In this document: positions 7,827 to 15,692 of the stretch, one piece after another
Layout of the letters: every line of letters begins with the position of its first letter
Numbering within the stretch: the stretch's first letter is position 1
From: Bacteroidaceae bacterium
GTDB lineage: Bacteria; Bacteroidota; Bacteroidia; Bacteroidales; Bacteroidaceae
Assembly (NCBI GenBank): GCA_902362375.1
Contig: CABIVS010000008.1
Location: 266,696-330,695 of the forward strand
Direction: 5' to 3'
DNA: 64,000 nucleotides
Position numbers and translations under genes: made by a program
The notes under the pieces: generated by a model
What the model was told of the DNA's origin: nothing
Seen by the model: the letters and a program-made list of their open reading frames with translations, nothing else
Database searches by the model: none

Positions 7827-8738
7827 ATGGCACTTTACAAATATAATACTTCAGGCGTCTTTTCTGAAATAAAAGAAAAGCCTTTTAAATTGGAAAGAGA
7901 TATTCAACGCATGTTTGAAACTAATATGTCCGAAATCATGGGACTTGAAATGATTAAGTCCGAATTTACGATCAAAGACCGCCGTATTGATACGCTTGCC
8001 TTTGATCCGCAATCGAAGGCTTTTGTTATCATTGAATATAAAAGGGAAAGAAACTCCAGTGTCATAGATCAAGGGTTTACTTATCTAAGCCTAATGTTGC
8101 AAAATCAGGCTGATTTTATTCTGGAATATAATGAAACGCAAGCTGGAAACTTGAAACGGAATGATGTGGACTGGTCGCAAACAAAAGTCGTTTTTATATC
8201 ACAAGGGTTTACGCCTAACCAACGAGAGGCTGTCAATTTCAAAGATTTGTCCATTGAGTTATGGGAAGTGAAGCGCTATGAGAATGATAGTGTATCCATC
8301 ACTCCTATTCGCAAAAGTCACGCATCGGCAAGCATTAAAACAGTGATGCAGAATAGTCCAGAATTTAAAGAAGTGACGGAGAAAATTAAAGAGTATTCGG
8401 AGGAAAATTTGTTAAAAGGAAAATCTGACAATGTAGTAGAATTATACGAGAGTTATAAGAATGCAATTCTTAATTTGAATACAGAAATTGAAGTTAAACC
8501 ACAAAAGTGGTATATTTCATTCAAAAAGGCCAACAGCCATATTTGTGCACTTGAAATCCAGAAAAATGGAATAAAGCTTACTATAAATGCAGCCAAAGGA
8601 CATTTAGAAGATAGTAAGCAATTAACAAGAGATATTTCAACTGTCGGACATTTTGGCAATGGAGATTATGAACTCAAGATCTCAGATACTAAATATTTAG
8701 AATATATCATGAGCCTTGTGAAGCAAGCGATTAAATAG
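7827..8738 (+). CDS. COG3586-type PD-(D/E)XK protein with DUF5655-like C-terminus
   Basis: A 303-residue cytoplasmic protein. Residues 1-130 have a restriction-endonuclease-like core: RIDTLAFDPQSKAF, then VIIEYKRERN, giving the Asp and E-x-K of a PD-(D/E)XK site. The phrases ADFILEYNE, VDWSQTKVVFIS and ELWEVKRYEND recur in COG3586 proteins. The C-terminal ~100 residues (YESYKNAILNLN, VKPQKWYISFK) resemble DUF5655. COG3586 is annotated as a predicted transport protein, but the fold points to DNA binding or cleavage. Its role is not established; DNA repair or defence is possible. No restriction or methylase partner is seen here. Confidence 0.75.
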   Translation: MALYKYNTSGVFSEIKEKPFKLERDIQRMFETNMSEIMGLEMIKSEFTIKDRRIDTLAFDPQSKAFVIIEYKRERNSSVIDQGFTYLSLMLQNQADFILEYNETQAGNLKRNDVDWSQTKVVFISQGFTPNQREAVNFKDLSIELWEVKRYENDSVSITPIRKSHASASIKTVMQNSPEFKEVTEKIKEYSEENLLKGKSDNVVELYESYKNAILNLNTEIEVKPQKWYISFKKANSHICALEIQKNGIKLTINAAKGHLEDSKQLTRDISTVGHFGNGDYELKISDTKYLEYIMSLVKQAIK

Positions 8739-8895
8739 ATATGGCTAATTATTGTAACATAGTAAGCCCCGATAATTCACTTTTGTAGATTAATAGGCTT
8801 ATATGTGAAAAACAGGACTATCTGGCTCTACAAAAAGGTATGTTGGATATATTACTTAAATAATACAGTGCCAACATTTATCAGTAAATATCTGT

Positions 8896-9174
8896 CTAAC
8901 TGCGAGCAGCAATCACCTGAGATATTTTGTCTATAACCTTTTTGTATTCATTATCTGATTTATCGGTAGGTAGTTCAAAGGTAAAACTATCAGTTGCTCG
9001 TAAACTAAAGGCATTACCTTCTAGTACTTCCAATTTCCATTGTTGCTCAATATTTGTCTGAGTTGGGTAATAAAGAACCCAAAATAAAATGCGACTATTG
9101 GATTTAGAAGCCAAATAATCTCTTAATAAGGCCAGACGTTCATGACACAAAAGCCTGTTGAATTGGGTAGATAT
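8896..9174 (-). pseudogene. C-terminal fragment of an unknown gene
   Basis: The frame is open from an upstream TAG (9175-9177) to a stop at 8896, about 92 codons, with no ATG at its head; only TTG start codons are available. The translated stretch (ALLRDYLASKSNSRILFWV, then QQWKLEVLEGNAFSL) looks like a real protein but starts abruptly. A truncated remnant is the simplest reading. A small TTG-started gene at 9150 is the alternative. Function unknown. Confidence 0.4.
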
Positions 9175-9262
9175 CTAATCAGAACATTCTCTAACCCGGG
9201 GGATATCATTCTGTATAAAACAAGATTTGCAGTCAAAGAGAAAAAGCGTAAAAAGGTATAAA

Positions 9263-9292
9263 GAAAAGAGGGTGTACAAGCACCCTCTTTTC
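9263..9292 (-). terminator. Intrinsic terminator of the hybrid regulator gene
   Basis: A perfect 12-bp stem (GAAAAGAGGGTG against CACCCTCTTTTC) with a 6-base loop. It lies just past the stop at 9302 and has T-rich flanks on both strands, so it may work in both directions. Confidence 0.8.
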
Positions 9293-9301
9293 TATACTCT
9301 T

Positions 9302-11197
9302 TTATCCTACAATACTCTTTATATAATCAGACGGACATACATGATAGAAGTCTTTGAACTTCTTTCCAAAGTATTTGGCATCGCAATAGCCCAGTATACC
9401 TGCAATATCCGAAATGTTGTACTGCTGGGAGGCCAGCAATTTAAGTGCTTTATCCATTTTGAATGAATTGATATAGTTTTCGGGAGGGTTGCCCGTAATC
9501 TCTCTTATCTTATTATAAAAAGCAGTGCGGCTCATGCCTATATCAACGCTTAATTTATCTATTGTATATTTATCAGTAGAGAGATTTTTCTCCAGGATTT
9601 CATTGACTTTATCCATAAATTTCCGGTCGGCATTTTCTGTTTCTATTTCGGCTTTTGTGGAAATCATTGGAGAAATGGCATCTGACAGAAACAGCCTGAT
9701 CCGTTCGCGTAAGACCATGCGGTTTTCGACAAGCATACGTATGTCTGCCCTAAGTTTACAAATGCTTTCCGTACGCAATCCCAGACGGTCTGCCCCACTC
9801 CCTAAATGTGACAAATAGCTTTCGTTATCAAAGGCTCTTAATAGAAGAATGATTGGTATGTATCCTATCGTTTTATCTTCCTTAATTTGAGTGCTAAGTA
9901 TATCTCCGCTTATTCCATTCACATTGTCGTCAATAATGATAGCATCAGGATTTTGACTGATAGCCGTATCCATTAACAGCTCCGGATTATCAAGAACTGA
10001 AACTTGAAAATAGCGTGATAAGGTTTTCTTTAAATAATCACTGAATAACTTATCTGCCATTACTAATAGGATATGGGAAGTTTCTCTCGCTTTAGTGTTT
10101 TGTTTATTGCTCTTAGGACTCTCGCAGGAGTCATTTGTTGGAGCCTTCGTTTTTGTAGAAGAATTTCTCAATACCGGGCATGACTGATTCTGACAACGGC
10201 AGTCTGTCGGAATGACGATTTGAAAAGTAGCTGCTTTACCATGTCTGCATCCGGTTATTTTTCCGCCATGCAGACGGATGATTTTTCTTACCGTCCATAA
10301 ATCACTATATCCATACACGGGAAATATAATAGGAATAAAGGGAAACATTTTCTCTGTTCTTTGCCCGGCTATTTCGTTATTGCTAATCTGCAACTGCCAA
10401 GAATTTATTGTGTGGGTTACGTTGATTGATATGCAACAGCCTGACTCGGAAATCAAAATCATCTTGTTGATAAGGTGTTGAAGTGCTGCAGTCATTATGT
10501 TTTCGTTTATCCTGCAACTGACGCAATCCGAACATTCACCAACAGTCAGCTGTATCTGGCGGGAGTTGGCATAAGCCCGGCATTGATTGACAATGGAAGT
10601 AACATAAGTGGAAAGTTCCAAATTTACCGTTGACGTTTTAGGAGGAATTCTCTTATTTACTTTATTTAGAGTTGCAATATTCTGGTTACAATATATGATA
10701 CATTCGGCATATCCCAGTGCTTCTTCCACTTGTTGGGAAAGAGGTTCAGGGAGGTTGCCTGTTTTGAGTTCTTCCAATTGATTCCGCAGCAATATTAACG
10801 GTGTATGTGCTGTATGGAGCATGTTCATGGCAATCTTAAATTTTTCATGCGATAATAACTGCACATTGTATTCTATTATAAGATACGCAAATAGAATCAC
10901 AAACAGTCCAATACCGAGACTTTCCACAGGGACCGCATATCCAAGCAACGACAAATCGGGTAAAATGATGCCAATAGTTTGTTTGCTGTTTACTAAATTG
11001 GCTCCAGGATCTGAAGAGGATAAAGCTCGGAAGCTTACTAATAAATTCAGGTAACAATCATTCATACTAATATCGGATTTGATTAATATTCTACACCTTT
11101 CGTAAAACACGCCTGATAATCTTTTAACGTGCTTAAAATCCGATGCAAGTATAAACTTTTCAACGTTCACACAGGAGGTAGTTTCCAACAAAAACAA
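9302..11197 (-). CDS. Degenerate hybrid histidine kinase / response regulator / AraC protein without a sensor propeller
   Basis: Up to 631 residues. One membrane helix lies near residues 93-111 (LGIGLFVILFAYLIIEY), then an H-box-like LHTAHTPL (His128), a degenerate ATPase domain ending LWTVRKIIRLHGGKI, a receiver-like domain (about 355-475; PDAIIIDDNVNG keeps the acceptor Asp) and a C-terminal AraC domain (about 530-631). The large periplasmic beta-propeller sensor of normal hybrid two-component systems is missing. The G1/G2 ATP-binding motifs and the acidic pocket of the receiver are poorly conserved. It may therefore act without phosphorylation. The start is uncertain: Met45 (ATG at 11063-11065) is equally plausible. 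It faces away from the RG-II locus and its target is unknown. Confidence 0.8.
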   Translation of the reverse strand: MFLLETTSCVNVEKFILASDFKHVKRLSGVFYERCRILIKSDISMNDCYLNLLVSFRALSSSDPGANLVNSKQTIGIILPDLSLLGYAVPVESLGIGLFVILFAYLIIEYNVQLLSHEKFKIAMNMLHTAHTPLILLRNQLEELKTGNLPEPLSQQVEEALGYAECIIYCNQNIATLNKVNKRIPPKTSTVNLELSTYVTSIVNQCRAYANSRQIQLTVGECSDCVSCRINENIMTAALQHLINKMILISESGCCISINVTHTINSWQLQISNNEIAGQRTEKMFPFIPIIFPVYGYSDLWTVRKIIRLHGGKITGCRHGKAATFQIVIPTDCRCQNQSCPVLRNSSTKTKAPTNDSCESPKSNKQNTKARETSHILLVMADKLFSDYLKKTLSRYFQVSVLDNPELLMDTAISQNPDAIIIDDNVNGISGDILSTQIKEDKTIGYIPIILLLRAFDNESYLSHLGSGADRLGLRTESICKLRADIRMLVENRMVLRERIRLFLSDAISPMISTKAEIETENADRKFMDKVNEILEKNLSTDKYTIDKLSVDIGMSRTAFYNKIREITGNPPENYINSFKMDKALKLLASQQYNISDIAGILGYCDAKYFGKKFKDFYHVCPSDYIKSIVG

Positions 11198-11218
11198 TGG
11201 GTGTTTTCTATCAAAAAT

Positions 11219-11240
11219 GGTAACAATGTCTTTTGTTACC
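11219..11240. promoter_or_regulatory. Inverted repeat upstream of the hybrid regulator
   Basis: GGTAACAA and TTGTTACC form a perfect 8-bp inverted repeat with a 6-base spacer, 22 bp upstream of the longest start of the regulator gene. It could be an operator or a leader hairpin. A second pair, GGGGTA/TACCCC, lies just beyond it (about 11254-11283). Confidence 0.35.
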
Positions 11241-11452
11241 GAAATATTAAGAGGGGTATACTATCAAGTCTTCGTTTTACCCCAATAGCCTCTATTAGTT
11301 AATTATTTTCATCATAATAATACGCTCATAATATCATGAAAAAATTAATTGAATCATCAAAACAATAGATTCTATTGAGTCATAAAGCTACGTATATAAT
11401 TAGAAAATTATATATGTAAGTGAGTATCATTTAACCATAAGGAACATATATA

Positions 11453-12067
11453 TCACAGAAACACCTCATCATACAATGGAATATTCTTCGCATCGTAGAC
11501 ATGAGTGACTGCAAATATATCGTCTTTCTTGATTAGTAACCAGTCTCTGTCCTGATCGTCCATATTCGTATGGATAAGGGTAAACAGGCCTTTGAGCTTA
11601 TGACCATGTAATTTGAATTCAAGTATTCCGTTTTTAATGGCAGCGGAAATGTTACGATTATTACCGACACAAGCATAGGTTCCGCTATCCCATATTTCCA
11701 CTGTACCCGCTCCATAGTTGCCTTCGGGTATAACTCCCTCAAAGTGTGCGTAACTCAAAGGGTGATCTTCTACTTGTATAGCCAGTCTTTTATCTTTCGG
11801 ATTCATGGAAGGGCCTTTAGGAACCACCCAGCTTTTCAACACTCCATCCACTTCCAGACGGAAATCGAAATGAAAATGACTGGCTTCATGCTTTTGGACA
11901 ACAAAAACAGGTATCCGGCTTGGAGTTTCCACTGTATCCGCCGTCGGTTCGGGAGTCTCACTGAATTGTCTTTTTGCCTGGTACTCTTTGAGGTTGCTGA
12001 AAGAGGGATCTGCCTGCCTTTCTACCATCTTTGTACTTTTTCCTTCATCGGGAGAATTCTTTGCCAT
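11453..12067 (-). CDS. Stand-alone LigD-type 3'-phosphoesterase domain protein
   Basis: A 204-residue protein with a disordered charged N-terminus (1-45) and then a LigD phosphoesterase domain. The active-site pattern is clear: His60, His66, Asp68 and Arg70 in QKHEASHFHFDFRLE have the same spacing as His42, His48, Asp50 and Arg52 of Pseudomonas LigD. SWVVPKGPSMNP, VEDHPLSYAHFEG and GNYGAGTVEIWD follow as in the family. LigD PE removes 3'-phosphate and 3'-terminal ribonucleotides at DNA ends. Here it has no ligase or polymerase domain, and no Ku gene lies nearby, so it probably cleans DNA ends independently. No signal peptide; cytoplasmic. Confidence 0.88.
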   Translation of the reverse strand: MAKNSPDEGKSTKMVERQADPSFSNLKEYQAKRQFSETPEPTADTVETPSRIPVFVVQKHEASHFHFDFRLEVDGVLKSWVVPKGPSMNPKDKRLAIQVEDHPLSYAHFEGVIPEGNYGAGTVEIWDSGTYACVGNNRNISAAIKNGILEFKLHGHKLKGLFTLIHTNMDDQDRDWLLIKKDDIFAVTHVYDAKNIPLYDEVFL

Positions 12068-12194
12068 AATCTGTATTTTTTCAGGTGAATAAAAAACGAA
12101 TGATTAATTGTCACAACAATCAGCATATCTGTTTGTTGCCGGAATTCATCTATTTTAATGGCTTTAAAACCGTATTTACGTTTGTTTATAGCAA

Positions 12195-12236
12195 AAAGCG
12201 GGTAAATATGTAACATTGCACATATTTACCCGCTTT
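12195..12236 (-). terminator. Intrinsic terminator of the GIN-domain gene
   Basis: A 17-bp perfect stem (AAAGCGGGTAAATATGT against its complement at 12220-12236) with an 8-base loop, followed on the minus strand by CTTTTTGC. It lies 17 bp past the stop of the gene at 12254. Confidence 0.85.
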
Positions 12237-12253
12237 CTGCAGGATCTAATTTC

Positions 12254-13045
12254 TTACTTGCCGGAAATTGAGTCTTTCTTACCTTGCTTATTTACAATAG
12301 AAGGACTTCCTTTGTATTCAATATCTCCGCTGCCACTGGCTTTTGCGTCCAACTGTTTGGAAGCGTAGCAAGATATATCGCCGGAACCTGAAACTGTAGC
12401 AACGACATTAGTAGCCGTCAGCTTGTCGGCACTGATATCACCGGAACCATTCACAGTCAGCATAGCCATTTGAGTGGAACCTTTTATTTTCACGTCACCG
12501 GAACCGCTAACTATCGTTTTTACAGTAGTGGCCTTCACATTCTTCACGTCAATATCTCCACTACCTTTTACAAAAGCGGAAAGATTGGTATATTGCAGAT
12601 TTTCAGCTTCAATATCTCCGGAACCTGTTATATTCAGATTTAAGTCAGCTCCTTTGATAGTACCTTTCAGATATACATCGGCCGAGCCTTTAATATCGAC
12701 ATTATCCAATGAAGGAGAAGAGGCAATCACTTTCAACCGGCGTTCTCCGCTAAGAATCTTAACGCCTTTCTTTATATTTACCTGTAGCACTCCATTTACC
12801 GTAGATACTTCCAATAGGTCAACCAGATTATCCGAGCCATATATAGAAACTGTTGTTTTAGAACCATTACTCTGACGATACTCAACGTCGGGACTACCCA
12901 GAACTCTGATTGAACTGAAATTGCTCACGTTATTCAGTTCTTTCGTGATATATTTCTTACTAGGAGTAACGGTTTGTGCCTGTATTCCTGTAAAGCACAA
13001 GAACATCAGCACTACTAACATAGATGTAACATTAAAACTTTTCAT
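12254..13045 (-). CDS. Exported GIN-domain (DUF2807) beta-helix protein
   Basis: A 263-residue protein with a signal peptide ending CFTGIQAQT. The rest is a repetitive parallel beta structure in which GSGDI or GSADV recurs about every 18-20 residues (INITGSGDIEAENL, VKGSGDIDVKNV, VSGSGDVKIKGS, VNGSGDISADKL, VSGSGDISCYAS, ASGSGDIEYKGS). This is the head GIN domain of PF10988, called a putative autotransporter adhesin in databases, though its function is unknown. Basic residues end the protein. It is a single-gene unit with its own promoter (13074-13105) and terminator (12195-12236), divergent from the GH95 gene. Confidence 0.85.
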   Translation of the reverse strand: MKSFNVTSMLVVLMFLCFTGIQAQTVTPSKKYITKELNNVSNFSSIRVLGSPDVEYRQSNGSKTTVSIYGSDNLVDLLEVSTVNGVLQVNIKKGVKILSGERRLKVIASSPSLDNVDIKGSADVYLKGTIKGADLNLNITGSGDIEAENLQYTNLSAFVKGSGDIDVKNVKATTVKTIVSGSGDVKIKGSTQMAMLTVNGSGDISADKLTATNVVATVSGSGDISCYASKQLDAKASGSGDIEYKGSPSIVNKQGKKDSISGK

Positions 13046-13073
13046 AATTTCTTCTTATTAAATATTCTACTGA

Positions 13074-13105
13074 CAAATATAGGAAGTATATTTCAAAGTA
13101 TGGCA
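13074..13105 (-). promoter_or_regulatory. Bacteroides-type promoter of the GIN-domain gene
   Basis: On the minus strand the -7 element is TATATTTG (13081 to 13074), preceded after 21 bp by TTG (13105 to 13103). The predicted start is about 20 bases before the ATG at 13045. Confidence 0.55.
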
Positions 13106-13204
13106 ACTGAAAGAATAATAAATCATTCCTACCTCTTAGTACCTGCATAGTGGGTACAAAATCCCCCATTAAACGTCCTTTTATAAAAGTATAAAAGCAG
13201 TTAG

Positions 13205-15679
13205 ATGGAAATGAATAAAAAAAGATTAATCGGGTACCTGTTTGTACTGATGTCTGTGGGCTGCATTCATGCGCAGGAAACGAATGTGTCTGCACAAGAA
13301 TATAAACTATGGTATGACTGCCCGGCACAGGTATGGACAGAAGCACTACCTTTGGGAAATGGACGCCTGGGAGCCATGGTTTATGGGACACCAGGGACAG
13401 AACAAATACAACTAAACGAAGAAACGATCTGGGCAGGACGCCCCAATAACAACGCCAATCCGGACGCGCTGGAGTATATTCCCAAAGTGCGTGAACTTGT
13501 TTTTGCCGGAAAATACCTGGAAGCACAGACTCTCGCTACAGAAAAGGTGATGGCAAAGACGAATTCCGGAATGCCATATCAAAGTTTCGGTGATTTGCGA
13601 ATTGCCTTTCCCGGTCATACCCGTTATTCCAACTATTATCGGGAGTTAAGTCTGGATTCAGCCCGTGTGATGGTGCGTTATGAAGTAGACGGAGTGCAAT
13701 ATCAACGCGAAACGATTACTTCATTTACCGATCAGGTAATAATGGTGCGCCTGACAGCCAATCGTCCCGGACAAATTACATTTAACGCTCAACTGACTTC
13801 GCCTCACCAGGACGTAATGATCGCTTCTGAAGCAGGAAACTGCGTAACTCTTTCAGGAGTATCCTCCTTGCATGAGGGGTTGAAAGGGAAAGTGGAATTT
13901 CAAGGCAGATTGACTGCTAAAAATAAAGGTGGAGAAATAGCTTGTGCCGATGGGATACTTTCTGTTGAGAAAGCCGACGAAGCAATCATCTATGTATCTA
14001 TTGCGACTAATTTCAATAATTATCAAGACATTACCGGTAATCAAGTAGAACGGGCAAAAAACTATTTGGAGAAGGCAATGGTTCATCCATTCATCGAATC
14101 GAAAAAGAGCCACGTTGATTTCTACCGGCAATACCTGACACGCGTTTCTCTCGATTTAGGAAAAGACCAATATGCAAATGTGCCAACCGATAAGCGTGTG
14201 GAAAATTTCAAGAACACCAATGATGCTCATCTGGTTGCCACTTATTTCCAATTCGGACGTTATCTGTTGATCTGTTCTTCCCAACCGGGAGGACAGCCCG
14301 CCAACCTGCAAGGAATCTGGAATGATAAATTATTCCCTTCCTGGGACAGTAAATATACCTGTAACATCAATTTGGAAATGAATTACTGGCCTTCAGAAGT
14401 AACGAATCTAAGTGAGTTGAATGAACCGTTATTCCGCTTGATAAAAGAGGTTAGCGATACAGGAAAAGAGACGGCTAAGGTTATGTATGGAGCCAACGGA
14501 TGGGTATTACATCATAACACGGATATATGGCGCATCACAGGGGCGGTTGATAAAGCTCCTTCAGGTATGTGGCCCAGTGGTGGTGCATGGCTTTGCCGGC
14601 ATCTCTGGGAACGTTATCTATACACCGGAGATATTGAGTTCCTGCGTTCTGTTTACCCGATACTGAAAGAGTCCGGACGTTTCTTTGATGAAGTCATGGT
14701 GAAAGAGCCGGTACACAACTGGTTGGTAGTCTGCCCCAGTAATTCACCGGAGAATGTACATTCGGGGAGTGACGGAAAAGCCACTACAGCTGCCGGATGC
14801 ACCATGGACAACCAATTGGTCTTCGATCTTTGGACAGCAATTATATCTGCTTCTCAAATACTGGACACAGATCAGGAATTTGCCACTCACCTGGCCCAAC
14901 GTCTCAAAGAAATGGCTCCTATGCAAGTAGGACATTGGGGACAATTACAGGAGTGGATGTTCGACTGGGATGACCCGAAAGATGTACACCGCCACATTTC
15001 TCATTTATACGGACTATTCCCCAGCAATCAGATTTCTCCTTATCGTACTCCTGAATTATTCGATGCAGCACGTACTTCTCTGATTCATCGCGGCGACCCG
15101 TCGACCGGATGGAGCATGGGATGGAAAGTTTGCCTCTGGGCTCGCCTTCTTGATGGTGACCATGCTTACAAACTGATTACAGATCAGTTGACCCTTGTGC
15201 GCAATGAAAAGAAAAAAGGAGGTACCTACCCTAACCTGTTCGATGCGCATCCACCATTCCAGATCGATGGAAACTTCGGTTGTGCCGCAGGTATTGCAGA
15301 AATGTTGATGCAAAGTTACGATGGTTTTATTTATCTGCTTCCTGCACTTCCTACCGTCTGGCAGGAAGGTTCTATCAAAGGAATTATTGCACGTGGAAGT
15401 TTCGAACTTGATTTGAGCTGGAAAAACGGGAAAGTAAGCCGTCTGGTTGTGAAATCTCATAAGGGAGGTAACTGTCGCTTACGTTCACTCAACCCATTAA
15501 CAGGCAAGGGGCTGAAGCGTGCCAAAGGTGAAAATCCGAATCCTCTTTATGCTGTTCCCACTATTCCCGAACCATTGATTAACGAAAAGGCAAACCTGAA
15601 TAAGGTGGAAATTGCAGAAACTTACATCTATGATCTGCCTACCAAAGCAGGACAAGAATATAGATTGATTGGAAAATAA
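13205..15679 (+). CDS. GH95 exo-glycosidase, likely alpha-L-galactosidase (BT1010-like)
   Basis: An 824-residue exported enzyme with a signal peptide ending GCIHAQE; ATG at 13211 is an alternative start. The N-terminal GH95 beta domain has EALPLGNGRLGAMVYG and QLNEETIWAG. The catalytic (alpha/alpha)6 barrel shows CNINLEMNYWPSEVTNL near residue 389, WVLHHNTDIW, and HPPFQIDGNFG near residue 683, which carries the presumed catalytic Asp. GH95 includes alpha-L-fucosidases and alpha-L-galactosidases. Position next to GH105 and GH140 genes matches B. thetaiotaomicron BT1010, which releases L-galactose from RG-II side chain A (recalled). It heads a plus-strand run. Specificity is an inference from context. 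Confidence 0.9.
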   Translation: MEMNKKRLIGYLFVLMSVGCIHAQETNVSAQEYKLWYDCPAQVWTEALPLGNGRLGAMVYGTPGTEQIQLNEETIWAGRPNNNANPDALEYIPKVRELVFAGKYLEAQTLATEKVMAKTNSGMPYQSFGDLRIAFPGHTRYSNYYRELSLDSARVMVRYEVDGVQYQRETITSFTDQVIMVRLTANRPGQITFNAQLTSPHQDVMIASEAGNCVTLSGVSSLHEGLKGKVEFQGRLTAKNKGGEIACADGILSVEKADEAIIYVSIATNFNNYQDITGNQVERAKNYLEKAMVHPFIESKKSHVDFYRQYLTRVSLDLGKDQYANVPTDKRVENFKNTNDAHLVATYFQFGRYLLICSSQPGGQPANLQGIWNDKLFPSWDSKYTCNINLEMNYWPSEVTNLSELNEPLFRLIKEVSDTGKETAKVMYGANGWVLHHNTDIWRITGAVDKAPSGMWPSGGAWLCRHLWERYLYTGDIEFLRSVYPILKESGRFFDEVMVKEPVHNWLVVCPSNSPENVHSGSDGKATTAAGCTMDNQLVFDLWTAIISASQILDTDQEFATHLAQRLKEMAPMQVGHWGQLQEWMFDWDDPKDVHRHISHLYGLFPSNQISPYRTPELFDAARTSLIHRGDPSTGWSMGWKVCLWARLLDGDHAYKLITDQLTLVRNEKKKGGTYPNLFDAHPPFQIDGNFGCAAGIAEMLMQSYDGFIYLLPALPTVWQEGSIKGIIARGSFELDLSWKNGKVSRLVVKSHKGGNCRLRSLNPLTGKGLKRAKGENPNPLYAVPTIPEPLINEKANLNKVEIAETYIYDLPTKAGQEYRLIGK

Positions 15680-15692
15680 TAACTCGACCGAT

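Noticed and set aside
9227..9466. 79-codon plus-strand frame
   Set aside because: It crosses a terminator hairpin and is antisense to the AraC domain of the hybrid regulator.
13032..13526. 164-codon minus-strand frame
   Set aside because: It spans the divergent intergenic region and the 5' end of the GH95 gene and shows no protein family features.
15669..15692. Upstream ATG for the GH105 gene, overlapping the GH95 stop
   Set aside because: Starting at 15693 gives a normal lipoprotein signal at the N-terminus; the longer form puts eight polar residues before it.
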